From Chloroflexota bacterium (GTDB lineage Bacteria > Chloroflexota > Anaerolineae > Aggregatilineales > Phototrophicaceae): DNA of 64,000 nucleotides. The DNA lies in assembly GCA_026707745.1 (NCBI GenBank), contig JAPOWG010000103.1, positions 1 through 64,000 on the forward strand. Reading direction: 5' to 3'. Of this stretch, positions 55,743 through 64,000 are shown piece by piece; the stretch's first letter is position 1; every line of letters begins with the position of its first letter. Both the position numbers and the translations under genes were made by a program. The notes beneath the pieces are model-generated. The model saw only the letters and a list, made by a program, of their open reading frames with translations. It made no database searches and had not been told where the DNA came from.

Positions 55743-57089
55743 ATGATACAAGCTTTGCGTAACGCATGGCGTTTGCCCGATGTAAGGAACAAACTGCTCT
55801 TCACCGGATTTATTCTCGTGGTCTACCAGTTCGCGGCCCACGTGCCTGTTGTCGGCGTGGATCGCGTTGCCCTGCGCCAGGTATTTGAAAGCGGTAGCAG
55901 CGCCGGTAACTTGATTCAGGTGATGAATCTCCTCTCCGGCGGCGCGGTCGCCAACTTCAGCGTCATCGCGAATGGCGTGTATCCCTACATCACGGCTTCG
56001 ATCATCTTCCAGCTGTTAGTGCCGATTGTGCCCGCGCTAGAACGGATCCAGCGTGAGCCGGGCGGACAGGAAAAGATCCAACGATACACCTATTATGTCG
56101 CCATCCCGATGGCGGTATTGCAAGCGCTGGGTCAGATCAGCATCTTCAACCTGGCGACCGGCACGGGTACGGAGATAATCCCCGGCTTTGGTTTTGGCGT
56201 TGGCAGCAATCTCCTGTTGACGGTATCGGTCTTGACGACCATGACTGCCGGTACGATGTTTGCCATTTGGCTGGGCGAGTTAATCACCGAACAAGGCATC
56301 GGCAACGGTATTTCAATTATCATTTTCGCTGGTATCGTCGCGCAAGCGCCGCAAAACCTGATTCGATTGCTCACCCAACAGCCGGATCGCAGTATGTACA
56401 ATCTGGTGCTATTTGTCATCATCACCATTTTGAGCGTTTTGGCGGTGGTTGTCATTCAAGAAGGCGTGAGGCGTATTCCCGTGCAGTACGGCAGGCGCGT
56501 TCGCGGGAATCGACAATTCGCTCAGCAGGACAGTTTCATCCCGCTGCGGGTTAATCCCGTAGGCATGATTCCATTGATCTTCGCGCAATCGATCATCACC
56601 TTTCCGGCGATCATCGCCAGCTTGTTCCCGCCTGGCGCTGTGGGTAATACCATTCAGTCGACCTTTGGCAACCAGCAGGGACTGCTGTATTGGGGTACAT
56701 TTTTCCTGATGACCGTTGGTTTCACTTTCTTCTATGCCGAAGTGATGGTTGGCAACCAAAATCTTGCCGAGACCTTGCAGCGCAACGGTGGATTCATTCC
56801 CGGCATTAGGCCGGGCAAACGCACCGAAGATTACATCAAAACGACGACGCGCCGCATTACCTTTGTGGGCGCCTTTTTCCTCGGTGTCATCGCGATTATC
56901 CCGGGCATGGTTGATCTGGTCAATCGCATCATCTTTCCGCTGGAGGCTTCGACGTCCGGCGCGGTCATCAATGCCGGTCTGGTGATTTCCGGCTCGGGTC
57001 TGATTATCGTTGTCGGTGTCGTTATTGACACGATGCGCCAGTTGGAAGCGCAGTTGGTTATGCGCAATTACGAAGGGTTCATGCGCTAG
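55743..57089 (+). CDS. secY: Protein translocase subunit SecY
   Basis: SecY (448 residues, ten helices) is the protein-conducting channel of the Sec translocon. NLLSGGAVANFSVIANGVYPYITASI, RVRGNRQFAQQDSFIPLRVN and the plug region are typical. It is the last gene before a strong terminator. Confidence 0.98.
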   Translation: MIQALRNAWRLPDVRNKLLFTGFILVVYQFAAHVPVVGVDRVALRQVFESGSSAGNLIQVMNLLSGGAVANFSVIANGVYPYITASIIFQLLVPIVPALERIQREPGGQEKIQRYTYYVAIPMAVLQALGQISIFNLATGTGTEIIPGFGFGVGSNLLLTVSVLTTMTAGTMFAIWLGELITEQGIGNGISIIIFAGIVAQAPQNLIRLLTQQPDRSMYNLVLFVIITILSVLAVVVIQEGVRRIPVQYGRRVRGNRQFAQQDSFIPLRVNPVGMIPLIFAQSIITFPAIIASLFPPGAVGNTIQSTFGNQQGLLYWGTFFLMTVGFTFFYAEVMVGNQNLAETLQRNGGFIPGIRPGKRTEDYIKTTTRRITFVGAFFLGVIAIIPGMVDLVNRIIFPLEASTSGAVINAGLVISGSGLIIVVGVVIDTMRQLEAQLVMRNYEGFMR

Positions 57090-57113
57090 TCGTCCGGAGC
57101 TTGTTGACCATTG

Positions 57114-57147
57114 TGCCGAGTATCGTCTGTGCTCGGCATTATTTTTG
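57114..57147 (+). terminator. Terminator after secY
   Basis: TGCCGAG (57114-57120) pairs perfectly with CTCGGCA (57132-57138) around an 11-nt loop, followed by TTATTTTTG. It separates the spc cluster from adk. Confidence 0.75.
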
Positions 57148-57212
57148 CCTGATGAAATCCTAGGATGGTCCGCAGTCAAGCGGGCTGGCGGCGGGTCAAT
57201 GGAGATTGTGCG

Positions 57213-57914
57213 ATGAGTCTTTATGTCATACTGATGGGCGTGCAAGGCGCCGGCAAAGGCCTGCAGGCGCGACTGATCGAAGAGCATTATGGTATTCCGC
57301 AAGTATCCACGGGCGATCTCTTCCGCGCGATGCGAACGCGCAGCGACGCGCTGGCATTAAAGGTCCAGGATATCATGGCCTCCGGCCGCCTGGTGGATGA
57401 CGACACGACCAACGCCATCGTCGAGGACCGGCTGGCGCAGGACGATGCCGGGAACGGCGTCATCCTGGATGGCTATCCGCGCAATCAGATTCAGGCGCAG
57501 TTTTTGGAATCTCACTTGGCTTCCAAGGGAGCTAAAGTGGACGCGGTGCTCTTGCTCGAACTTGATCTTTATACCGCTTTCAAACGCGCCTTCGGTCGCG
57601 TCAGCGCGGCAAACGGCCAGAGCTACAACTACTATTACAACGCCGACGGCGTCGATTTTCGCTGGGTGAATTACGATGGTCATCTTTTCCCGCCGCGTTT
57701 GGAAGCATCGCTTGCTATTGGAGGCATCCCATTGAAGCGTCGACCGGATGACGCGAGCGCCGATGCGATTATCAAGCGGATCGACACCTTCCTGGAAACG
57801 ACGCAGCCCTTGATCAGCTATTTTGAAAACAAGGGCATAATGCGCAAGGTCAATGCGGATCAGTCGATTGAGGCGGTCTGGACGGAGATCCGCAGCCTGC
57901 TCGACGCCCGCTAA
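57213..57914 (+). CDS. adk: Divergent adenylate kinase family protein
   Basis: This 233-residue protein sits where adk normally lies (secY-adk-map). The P-loop is LMGVQGAGKGLQ, whereas typical adenylate kinases have GPPGAGKGTQ, so the Thr after GKG is Leu. STGDLFRAM (AMP site), LDGYPRN and LKRRPDD are recognisable. The LID region is longer and aromatic-rich (SYNYYYNADGVDFRWVNYDG) and lacks the zinc cysteines. The start at 57213 follows GGAG. Kinase activity on AMP is likely but the changes could alter specificity. Confidence 0.82.
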   Translation: MSLYVILMGVQGAGKGLQARLIEEHYGIPQVSTGDLFRAMRTRSDALALKVQDIMASGRLVDDDTTNAIVEDRLAQDDAGNGVILDGYPRNQIQAQFLESHLASKGAKVDAVLLLELDLYTAFKRAFGRVSAANGQSYNYYYNADGVDFRWVNYDGHLFPPRLEASLAIGGIPLKRRPDDASADAIIKRIDTFLETTQPLISYFENKGIMRKVNADQSIEAVWTEIRSLLDAR

Positions 57915-57943
57915 CTCGCGCGGCTACGACCAGCAAGACAATA

Positions 57944-58729
57944 ATGGCCCCTGTACTTAAATCCGCGGAAGAGCTCAAGATAATGCGCGAAGCCGGGCGC
58001 ATCGTCGCGGTTGCTCACGAAGAAATGCGTCGCGCCATCGAACCGGGCGTCTCGACCAAGGCATTGGACGATATCGCTAGCGCGGTGCTGCGCGACCACG
58101 GCGCGTCACCGTGTTTTCTGGGATATGCCCCGGGGAATCATCCGCCGTTTCCGGCTACCATCACTGCTTCTGTGAACAACGAACTGGTCCATGGCATCCC
58201 CTCCAAAGAGCGGATTCTTCAGGATGGCGATGTCATCGGCGTGGATGTCGCCTGCTTCTATCGTGGTTATGTTGGCGACGCCGCCTATAGCCACGCCGTT
58301 GGAAGGGTATCCAGATCGGCGCTGCGATTGCTGGAAGCGACCGAGGCGGCGCTTGAAGCGGCGATCAATGCTTCGGTACTTGGTAACAAGATCAGCGACG
58401 TTGCCAAAGCCACGGCGCGTTCTGCCGGTAGAATGGGCTACAGTGTTGCGAGAGAATACACCGGCCATGGTGTAGGCAGGTCAATGCACGAAGAACCGCA
58501 GGTGCCAAACTGGTGGCCGGGCAAGAACAGCAAGATTCAATGGCAAGACTATGACTTGCAGGCGGGCATGACCTATGCCATCGAACCAATGCTGATCGCG
58601 GGCCGGGGCGACCTGATGGAACTCGAAGACGGTTGGACGGTGGTGACCAAAGACGGCTCGCTGACCGCTCACTGCGAGCACACGGTCGCGATCACCGAAA
58701 ATGGCCCTTTGATCTTGACATTGCCGTAG
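57944..58729 (+). CDS. map: Methionine aminopeptidase, type I
   Basis: MetAP (261 residues) removes N-terminal methionine. The five metal ligands are visible: Asp101 (GVDVACFY), Asp112 (GDAAYSH), His175 (GHGVGRSMHEE), Glu214 (AIEPML) and Glu245 (CEHTV). VHGIPSKE contains the active-site His83. It starts 29 nt after adk without a strong ribosome site. Confidence 0.97.
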   Translation: MAPVLKSAEELKIMREAGRIVAVAHEEMRRAIEPGVSTKALDDIASAVLRDHGASPCFLGYAPGNHPPFPATITASVNNELVHGIPSKERILQDGDVIGVDVACFYRGYVGDAAYSHAVGRVSRSALRLLEATEAALEAAINASVLGNKISDVAKATARSAGRMGYSVAREYTGHGVGRSMHEEPQVPNWWPGKNSKIQWQDYDLQAGMTYAIEPMLIAGRGDLMELEDGWTVVTKDGSLTAHCEHTVAITENGPLILTLP

Positions 58730-58741
58730 CGGAGGACAGCC

Positions 58742-60205
58742 GTGTTTCTTAGGCGATTATTGCTTGTCGGCTTATTTTGCCTAATGGCGACATGCGTCCA
58801 TTCGCAGCCCGTGTCGCCGAGAATCAAGCCCGAGGAATGCACCTGGTTTTCCTCGATCTTGACACAAGCTCAACTAGACCGGCTGGAATGCGCCTGGCTG
58901 GTCGTGCCCGAGTTTCGAGATGGGCGCGAATCCTCCTACAAGTTGGAATTGGCCTTGCTGCGGATAAAATCGCGGCAAGCTACCGACAGCGCTCCGATTC
59001 TGTATTTGCCAGGCGGTCCTGGCGAAGCAGCTTCGTCGTATCTGCCCGATTGGCTGGAATCGGACCTTAGCCAAGAGCACGATATCATTATTCTCGATCC
59101 CCGCGGCACCGGTTTTTCCTACCCTTCTTTGATTTGTCCCGAAGCGAGCCAGTCCAACGTAGTCGACTGGGTACGCGTATGCCGCGAGCGTATGTCCGCC
59201 AGAGGATTGGATCTCGCGGCGTATACGATTCCCGAGGTCATCAGAGATTATGTCGATCTGCTGTCATTGATGGACCTGCCGCAAGTAAACCTATATGGCA
59301 GTTCCTATGGAAGTCGCTTGGCGCTCATGTTGGCTGATGCCGCGCCCGAGCGAATCCGCTCGCTTGCGCTGGACGGAGTCTATCCCCCGCCCCTGCGCCA
59401 CACGGCGGAAGTGGCGCGCAACCTGGATATGGCGCTGAATCGGCTTTTCGATGATTGCGCCAGGGATGTGGCCTGCAAGGAAGCATATCCCAAACTCAGA
59501 GACTCATTTTATCGCGTAGTTTCGGAATTGAACGCGTCTCCACAAGGGTTAACAATGCTGGGTCAAGATATGGGTATGGCAATAACCGGCAACGACTTCA
59601 TTCTCATGATGTCATCATTGCTGCACCATACAAGCGTTGTACCGTATCTGCCCGCATTCGTCGCTTCATTTGCGAGCGGCAACTTCGATTTTGAGCCTTT
59701 GCTGCAATCTGAGCTATTCGCAAGCGACGAAGACGGGCGCGCGTCGCAAACCGAAAGCGCCTTTTTGACACAGCGCTGCCCGGAGGATTTGGCTGTACCA
59801 GAGGCGCAGCGATATCTCACAAACCCGGATGGGATCGCGCCCGTGCTTATCGCTGCCACGCGGGAGGTTGTGGATGCTCATTATGCCGAATGCCAAGCCT
59901 GGAATGTGCCCGCCCTGACGACCCGGATTGAGGGACCGGTGACGAGTGGTATTCCCAGCCTTTTAATGTCAGGTGCCTATGATCCAGCGACGCCAGCGCA
60001 ATGGGGCAGCTTTGCGGCGGAGCATCTGCGGAACAACTGGCATTTTGTTTTCCCGAATGCGGGACACGGCATGTTGGATTCTGTGCCCTGCGCCACAGAG
60101 ATCATGCGAACATTTTTGTCAAACCCGCTGCAAGACCCCAGCGCCGATTGCTTTAGCGCGCTGCGTCTGCCGAGGTTCGTCATTTCGCCAGGAAAGAGCG
60201 AATGA
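58742..60205 (+). CDS. Secreted alpha/beta-hydrolase peptidase (proline iminopeptidase-like)
   Basis: This 487-residue protein has an N-terminal signal sequence (about 1-20) and an alpha/beta hydrolase fold like tripeptidyl/prolyl aminopeptidases. LPGGPGEAASSYLP forms the oxyanion region, DPRGTGFS is typical, the nucleophile is in GSSYGS (Ser188), and the acid and base are in SGAYDPATPAQWG and NAGHGML near the C-terminus. An ATC motif in the signal leaves open a lipoprotein. GTG at 58742 has GGAGG upstream, 12 nt after map. A peptidase here, where infA often stands, is unusual. Confidence 0.88.
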   Translation: MFLRRLLLVGLFCLMATCVHSQPVSPRIKPEECTWFSSILTQAQLDRLECAWLVVPEFRDGRESSYKLELALLRIKSRQATDSAPILYLPGGPGEAASSYLPDWLESDLSQEHDIIILDPRGTGFSYPSLICPEASQSNVVDWVRVCRERMSARGLDLAAYTIPEVIRDYVDLLSLMDLPQVNLYGSSYGSRLALMLADAAPERIRSLALDGVYPPPLRHTAEVARNLDMALNRLFDDCARDVACKEAYPKLRDSFYRVVSELNASPQGLTMLGQDMGMAITGNDFILMMSSLLHHTSVVPYLPAFVASFASGNFDFEPLLQSELFASDEDGRASQTESAFLTQRCPEDLAVPEAQRYLTNPDGIAPVLIAATREVVDAHYAECQAWNVPALTTRIEGPVTSGIPSLLMSGAYDPATPAQWGSFAAEHLRNNWHFVFPNAGHGMLDSVPCATEIMRTFLSNPLQDPSADCFSALRLPRFVISPGKSE

Positions 60206-60221
60206 CTTCTGGAAACGTCCT

Positions 60222-60289
60222 TTTACAGGGGAGAAACTTGTGATACAATGCTCGTTCGTTGTCGCCCATCCGGCCTACAAGCGGGATGG
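60222..60289 (+). promoter_or_regulatory. Promoter and leader hairpin of the alpha ribosomal cluster
   Basis: TTTACA (60222-60227) and TACAAT (60244-60249) are spaced by 16 nt. Just after the expected start, CCATCC (60266-60271) pairs with GGATGG (60284-60289). The leader before rpmJ would be about 150 nt. In other bacteria S4 regulates this operon, but rpsD is absent here. Confidence 0.55.
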
Positions 60290-60406
60290 ATTTCAAACAA
60301 AAGAATGAGCGGAAGTTGGCGCATCTACGGACGGTGAGTTTTGTAGCTTGTGTCGTATTTTGCAGAAAACTGTGGGTTAGTACTTGACGTAGAAGAGGTA
60401 TGCAGC

Positions 60407-60520
60407 ATGAAAGTTTCAGCCAGTGTCAAACGTCGTTGCCCGAAGTGCCGCGTGATTAAGCGAAATCGTCGAGTGATGATCATTTGTGACAACCCGAAGC
60501 ACAAGCAACGACAGGGCTAG
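60407..60520 (+). CDS. rpmJ: 50S ribosomal protein L36
   Basis: L36 (37 residues) begins MKVSASVKRRCPKCRVIK and ends CDNPKHKQRQG. The zinc ligands (Cys, Cys, Cys, His) are all present, so it is the C+ form. It heads the alpha cluster with infA missing. Confidence 0.96.
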   Translation: MKVSASVKRRCPKCRVIKRNRRVMIICDNPKHKQRQG

Positions 60521-60542
60521 GTCCCCAAAAGGAGTGTGACAG

Positions 60543-60929
60543 ATGGCTCGTATTGAAGGCGTCGACCTGCCTCGCGATAAGCGTGTGGTTATCGGCCTAA
60601 CCTACATTTATGGTATCGGAAGGACCACCAGCCGGCGATTGCTGGATTCGGCGGGCATTGATCACGGGACGCGTGTCAGAGACTTGAGCGAAAGCGAGAT
60701 TCAGCGCCTGCGTGAGCTAATCAATGATCTGACGATCGAAGGTGATTTGCGCCGTCAGACGCAGCTCAATATCAAACGTTTGATGGAAATCAATTCTTAT
60801 CGCGGCCTGCGGCACCGCCGCCGGTTGCCAGTCCGCGGACAGCGCACCAAAACAAACGCGCGCACCCGCCGTGGCAAAAAACAAACGGTGGCAGGGCGTG
60901 GTCGTCGGCGCGGCGCTACCAAGAAGTAG
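60543..60929 (+). CDS. rpsM: 30S ribosomal protein S13
   Basis: S13 (128 residues) contacts the large subunit in the head bridge. MARIEGVDLPRDKRVVIGL, LTYIYGIGRTTS and RGLRHRRRLPVRGQRTKTN are diagnostic; the tail is basic. Confidence 0.98.
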   Translation: MARIEGVDLPRDKRVVIGLTYIYGIGRTTSRRLLDSAGIDHGTRVRDLSESEIQRLRELINDLTIEGDLRRQTQLNIKRLMEINSYRGLRHRRRLPVRGQRTKTNARTRRGKKQTVAGRGRRRGATKK

Positions 60930-61039
60930 CTGCGAAAATTCGGTCACGGGTCCTCGGTCGATTGACCAAGGGCCCCAAGCGCCAGTTTCGCAAACCCCGT
61001 CAAAAGCGAATTCCAAGAATATCCATTTGGAGCAGGTAA

Positions 61040-61438
61040 ATGGCGAAAGCAAGAAGAGGCAGTCGCGGTACTGCAAGACGAGCGTTCAAAAACATTCCTT
61101 ATGGTCAAGCGCACATTTATGCCACCTTTAACAACACGATCGTTTCGATGACCGATCAGTCTGGCAATGTGATCGCCTGGGCAAGCGCTGGCACATCCGG
61201 CTTCAAAGGCAGCCGCAAGAATACACCCTATGCGGCGCGCATGGCTGCGGAAACGGCAGCGGCTAATTCGCAGCAGCATGGCATGAAGGAAGTGGATGTA
61301 TTCGTGAAAGGGCCCGGTCCCGGACGCGAAGCAGCGATTCGCTCGATCCAGCAAAGTGGTCTGAAAGTGCGTTCGATTACCGACGTGACGCCTGTTCCTC
61401 ATAATGGCGTGCGCCCTCCCAAGCGCCGCCGCGTTTAG
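61040..61438 (+). CDS. rpsK: 30S ribosomal protein S11
   Basis: S11 (132 residues) lies on the 30S platform. AHIYATFNNTIVSMTDQSGN, SSAGTSGFKGSRK-like ASAGTSGFKGSRKNTPYAA and the C-terminal DVTPVPHNGVRPPKRRRV are typical. A 110-nt gap separates it from rpsM; rpsD does not follow it. Confidence 0.98.
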   Translation: MAKARRGSRGTARRAFKNIPYGQAHIYATFNNTIVSMTDQSGNVIAWASAGTSGFKGSRKNTPYAARMAAETAAANSQQHGMKEVDVFVKGPGPGREAAIRSIQQSGLKVRSITDVTPVPHNGVRPPKRRRV

Positions 61439-61459
61439 TCGAAAGGGAAATCCCGCTTT

Positions 61460-62485
61460 ATGGAATATCCATCCGATTCGGCATCTGTGAGTTCGAGCCC
61501 GGTTGATGCCAACCTGGTAACCGCAAATATGGTGCTGCCGCACCAGGTCGAAAGCCAAAACATCACCAAGGATTATGGACGTTTCGTCGTCGGTCCCCTC
61601 GAGAGCGGCTACGGATTGACCTTGGGCAACGCTTTGCGCCGCGTACTCTTGTCTTCGTTGCCCGGCGCCGCCGTGACGAGCATTCGCATCTCCGATGTCC
61701 ATCACGAGTTTTCTGAAATCCCGTTTGTCCGCGAAGACATGACGCAGTTGATCCTGCAGGTTAAACAATTGCGCCTGCTCTTGCATGGCGTGGACAGCGC
61801 GCGCTTGCGCTTGGAAATCGGTGGCGCGGAAGTCACAGTCACCGCGGCCGATATCTGGGCCCCGCCGGAAGTGCAGATCGAGAATCCGAGTTTGTATCTC
61901 TTCACGGTGGACGACCGCAATGTTCACATAGAGATGGAATTCGAAGTACAGTCCGGCCGTGGTTTTAGCCCGGCGGAAGAACGGGGGCGCTTGCCCATCG
62001 GCGAGTTGCCCGTCGACGCGATCTTCAGCCCGATCAAACGTGTCAATTTTGAAGTCGATCGCGCCCGTGTTGGCCAACGTACCAATTACGACAAGCTCGT
62101 GCTGGAGCTTTGGACCGACGGCACCATCCGTCCGGAAGAGGCGCTCGCGCAATCGGCGCAGATCTTAATGCACCATCTCAAGGTCGTCGCCGGCGTGGAC
62201 GAAGAATGGTTCCAATCGATCGAAATGCCCCAGCAGTACGAAGACGAGCCGGCCTATCCGCCCTTGTATGACAAGCCGATTGAAGAGCTTGATCTGAGCG
62301 TTCGTGTCTTCAACTCTCTTAAGCGCACCGGCATCACCTCCGTAGGCGATGTCCTGGATATGTTGAACCGTGGCCCGGACGCTATGTTGGCGATCCGCAA
62401 TTTTGGTGAAAAATCCCTCGACGAACTCGAACAGAAATTGCGGGAAAAGAACTACTGGCCCTTGGAAAAGGACAAGGCTGAATAG
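61460..62485 (+). CDS. rpoA: DNA-directed RNA polymerase subunit alpha
   Basis: Alpha (341 residues) dimerises to nucleate RNA polymerase. GYGLTLGNALRRVLLSSLPG belongs to the assembly domain (about 30-250). The C-terminal domain after residue 270, with DLSVRVFNSLKRTGI and SVGDVL..., binds UP elements and activators. The N-terminus is about 25 residues longer than typical, Ser/Pro-rich. It starts 21 nt after rpsK. Confidence 0.98.
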   Translation: MEYPSDSASVSSSPVDANLVTANMVLPHQVESQNITKDYGRFVVGPLESGYGLTLGNALRRVLLSSLPGAAVTSIRISDVHHEFSEIPFVREDMTQLILQVKQLRLLLHGVDSARLRLEIGGAEVTVTAADIWAPPEVQIENPSLYLFTVDDRNVHIEMEFEVQSGRGFSPAEERGRLPIGELPVDAIFSPIKRVNFEVDRARVGQRTNYDKLVLELWTDGTIRPEEALAQSAQILMHHLKVVAGVDEEWFQSIEMPQQYEDEPAYPPLYDKPIEELDLSVRVFNSLKRTGITSVGDVLDMLNRGPDAMLAIRNFGEKSLDELEQKLREKNYWPLEKDKAE

Positions 62486-62505
62486 CCGGCAAGTGAGGCG
62501 CAATC

Positions 62506-62913
62506 ATGCGACATCGAATTCGTGGGAAAAAGCTTAATCGCAGCAGCAGCCATCGTAAGGCGCTGCGGATGAACCTGGCCAGCCAACTATTCGTTCATGG
62601 CCGAATCAAAACCACCTTTCACAAGGCGAAATTCGTTCAAGGTCACGCCGAACGCTTGATTACCATCGCTAAACGAGGTCTGGCAAAGGCCGAAGAGCGC
62701 GGGGACGATCTGGTTGCTGTTCATGCGAGGCGACAGGTCGCGCGGCGCTTGAATAACGATCGCGTGCTTGTCGGCAAAGTTTTTGACGAATTGGCGCCGC
62801 TCTATGCCGATCGCCCGGGTGGTTACACGCGTATTCTCAAGTTGGGCACGCGCAAGGGCGACAATGCGCAGATGGCGCTCATCGAATTGGTCGATTACTC
62901 GACCGAAGATTGA
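62506..62913 (+). CDS. rplQ: 50S ribosomal protein L17
   Basis: L17 (135 residues) begins MRHRIRGKKLNRSSSHRKAL, with HGRIKTTFHKAKFVQ next and GGYTRILKLGTRKGDNA near the C-terminus, all typical. Confidence 0.98.
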   Translation: MRHRIRGKKLNRSSSHRKALRMNLASQLFVHGRIKTTFHKAKFVQGHAERLITIAKRGLAKAEERGDDLVAVHARRQVARRLNNDRVLVGKVFDELAPLYADRPGGYTRILKLGTRKGDNAQMALIELVDYSTED

Positions 62914-62927
62914 ACTGCCCACGGACA

Positions 62928-63746
62928 ATGAAGCGCTTTGCAGCGAAGATCGCATATGATGGCACGGGCTATTTCGGTTTCCAGCGGCAACCGGAGCCAA
63001 CGGCGACGGTACAGCAAGCGCTTGAAAGGGCTATAGCGCGCGTCACACGGCAGCGGATCGCCGTGCTCGCGGCCGGAAGAACGGATACCGGTGTGCATGC
63101 CCTGGGCCAGATGATCGCCTTCGATGCGGACTGGAATCACGCGGAAAGCGATCTCTTGCGCGCGATAAATGCGGAGCTTCCCATGGACATCGCGCTGCAA
63201 GAACTCTGGAGGCAGGACGGTTTCCATCCGCGCTTTGACGCGCTTTGGAGGCAATATGTTTATCGTATCGCGACCCCGACCACGAGGAATCCGCTGCTGA
63301 ATGGGCGAGTGTGGCAGCTTGTTGGGGGGAGTATCGATCTTGGCGCGCTACAAGACGCAGCCGCATTGTGCCTCGGCGAGCAGGACTTCGCGGCTTTTGG
63401 AACCCCGCCGCAAGAAGGCAGCGGCAATACGATTCGCGAGGTGTTTACTTCAAGATGGGACCTGGAAGAGAACGATCAAGGCCGCTTTTATATGTACCGC
63501 GTACGCGCGACCGCATTTCTTTATCATATGGTGCGGCGTATGGTCGGGACGATGGTGCAAGCTGGCAGTGGCAAAATAGATCTTGTGGAATTTGAGGAAA
63601 TACTAAAAAGTCGTGACATTCAACGGGCGAAAGTCTTGGCGCCGGCCATGGGGCTAACCTTGGAAGCGGTGGGTTATCCATCACCGGAGGGGGCGGCGAT
63701 TTCAAGGCCGCCTCGCAAGCTGGCGCCGGAAGCTGAACTGGAGTGA
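62928..63746 (+). CDS. truA: tRNA pseudouridine(38-40) synthase
   Basis: TruA (272 residues) modifies U38-40 in the tRNA anticodon arm. The catalytic Asp is in LAAGRTDTGVHALGQ, and FHPRFDALWRQYVYRI and HMVRRMVGTM are family motifs. ATG at 62928 is chosen; an in-frame TTG at 62910 that overlaps the rplQ stop is an alternative. Confidence 0.95.
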   Translation: MKRFAAKIAYDGTGYFGFQRQPEPTATVQQALERAIARVTRQRIAVLAAGRTDTGVHALGQMIAFDADWNHAESDLLRAINAELPMDIALQELWRQDGFHPRFDALWRQYVYRIATPTTRNPLLNGRVWQLVGGSIDLGALQDAAALCLGEQDFAAFGTPPQEGSGNTIREVFTSRWDLEENDQGRFYMYRVRATAFLYHMVRRMVGTMVQAGSGKIDLVEFEEILKSRDIQRAKVLAPAMGLTLEAVGYPSPEGAAISRPPRKLAPEAELE

Positions 63747-63751
63747 ACAAG

Positions 63752-64000
63752 ATGAGACAACGGATACAAACAACCTACGCAACCACGCCCTCTGTCATAG
63801 AGCGCGGCTGGTGGGTGATTGATGCGCGGGGCATGACCCTGGGCAGGCTCGCCTCCAAGGTGGCGCCGATCTTGCGTGGCAAGCATAAGCCCTATTTCAC
63901 GCCGCACCTCGATACCGGCGACTATGTAATTATTGTCAACGCGGAAAAGATTCATGTGACAGGCAAACGCATGGATCAGAAGATATATTATCGTCATAGC
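63752..64000 (+). CDS. rplM: 50S ribosomal protein L13, truncated by window edge
   Basis: The first 83 residues of L13 are present and the gene runs off the end of the window. RGWWVIDARGMTLGRLASKV, LRGKHKPYFTPHLDTGDYV and VNAEKIHVTGKRMDQKIYYRH are diagnostic. ATG at 63752 lies 5 nt after truA. rpsI would be expected next. Confidence 0.95.
   Translation, partial: MRQRIQTTYATTPSVIERGWWVIDARGMTLGRLASKVAPILRGKHKPYFTPHLDTGDYVIIVNAEKIHVTGKRMDQKIYYRHS

Noticed and set aside
57114..57147. Continuous secY-adk-map operon
   Set aside because: A perfect 7-bp stem with a T run follows secY, so adk-map are more likely a separate unit.

Overview
The window is a stretch of bacterial chromosome of roughly 55% G+C, carrying mostly housekeeping genes with normal ribosome-binding sites. 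The protein sequences fit the Chloroflexota (Anaerolineae-like lineages). This placement is inferred from the overall look of RpoB, the Nuo subunits and the ribosomal proteins, not from a search. There are no phages, insertion sequences, CRISPR arrays, rRNAs or ordinary tRNAs.

Layout. (1) 1-4.4 kb: rpoB stands alone with its own promoter and terminator; rpoC does not follow. (2) 4.6-21.9 kb: a complete 14-subunit complex I operon, nuoABCDEF-(TPR protein)-GHIJKLMN, with an internal promoter before nuoJ and a terminator after nuoN. Several membrane subunits are enlarged. NuoJ carries about 270 extra residues that look like a doubled exported domain. NuoL has an 85-90 residue polar insert whose antisense reads like a membrane segment. 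NuoH has additional hydrophobic segments at both ends. (3) 22-41 kb: a mixed region with an EamA permease, a small membrane protein, a phytanoyl-CoA dioxygenase-like protein, a YbaK-like deacylase, a GT-C membrane protein, mfd, a beta-lactamase-fold esterase, a peptidyl-tRNA hydrolase fused to a TPR-like tail, a nitrilase-family hydrolase, an ABC exporter, a small unknown protein, a lipoprotein, the tmRNA gene ssrA (minus strand), an NAD(P)/FAD amine-oxidase-like protein, an alpha/beta hydrolase and an acyl-CoA dehydrogenase. (4) 41.2-57.1 kb: the fused str-S10-spc cluster rpsL-rpsG-fusA-tuf-rpsJ-rplCDWB-rpsS-rplV-rpsC-rplP-rpmC-rpsQ-rplNXE-rpsN-rpsH-rplFR-rpsE-rpmD-rplO-secY, closed by a terminator. 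(5) 57.2-60.2 kb: adk, map and a secreted peptidase. (6) 60.2 kb to the end: the alpha cluster rpmJ-rpsM-rpsK-rpoA-rplQ-truA-rplM (cut by the window edge), behind its own promoter and lacking infA and rpsD.

Most of the window serves gene expression (RNA polymerase subunits, ribosome, elongation factors, Sec export, N-terminal methionine removal, ribosome rescue by tmRNA and Pth, repair of stalled transcription by Mfd) or aerobic energy conservation (complex I).

The least ordinary signals are the enlarged exoplasmic part of NuoJ, the possibly inverted NuoL segment, a four-copy family of about 80-nt structured repeats at 35.9-48.2 kb (one in the str leader, one between rplW and rplB), and a tmRNA whose T-loop lacks the usual TTCGANT sequence.
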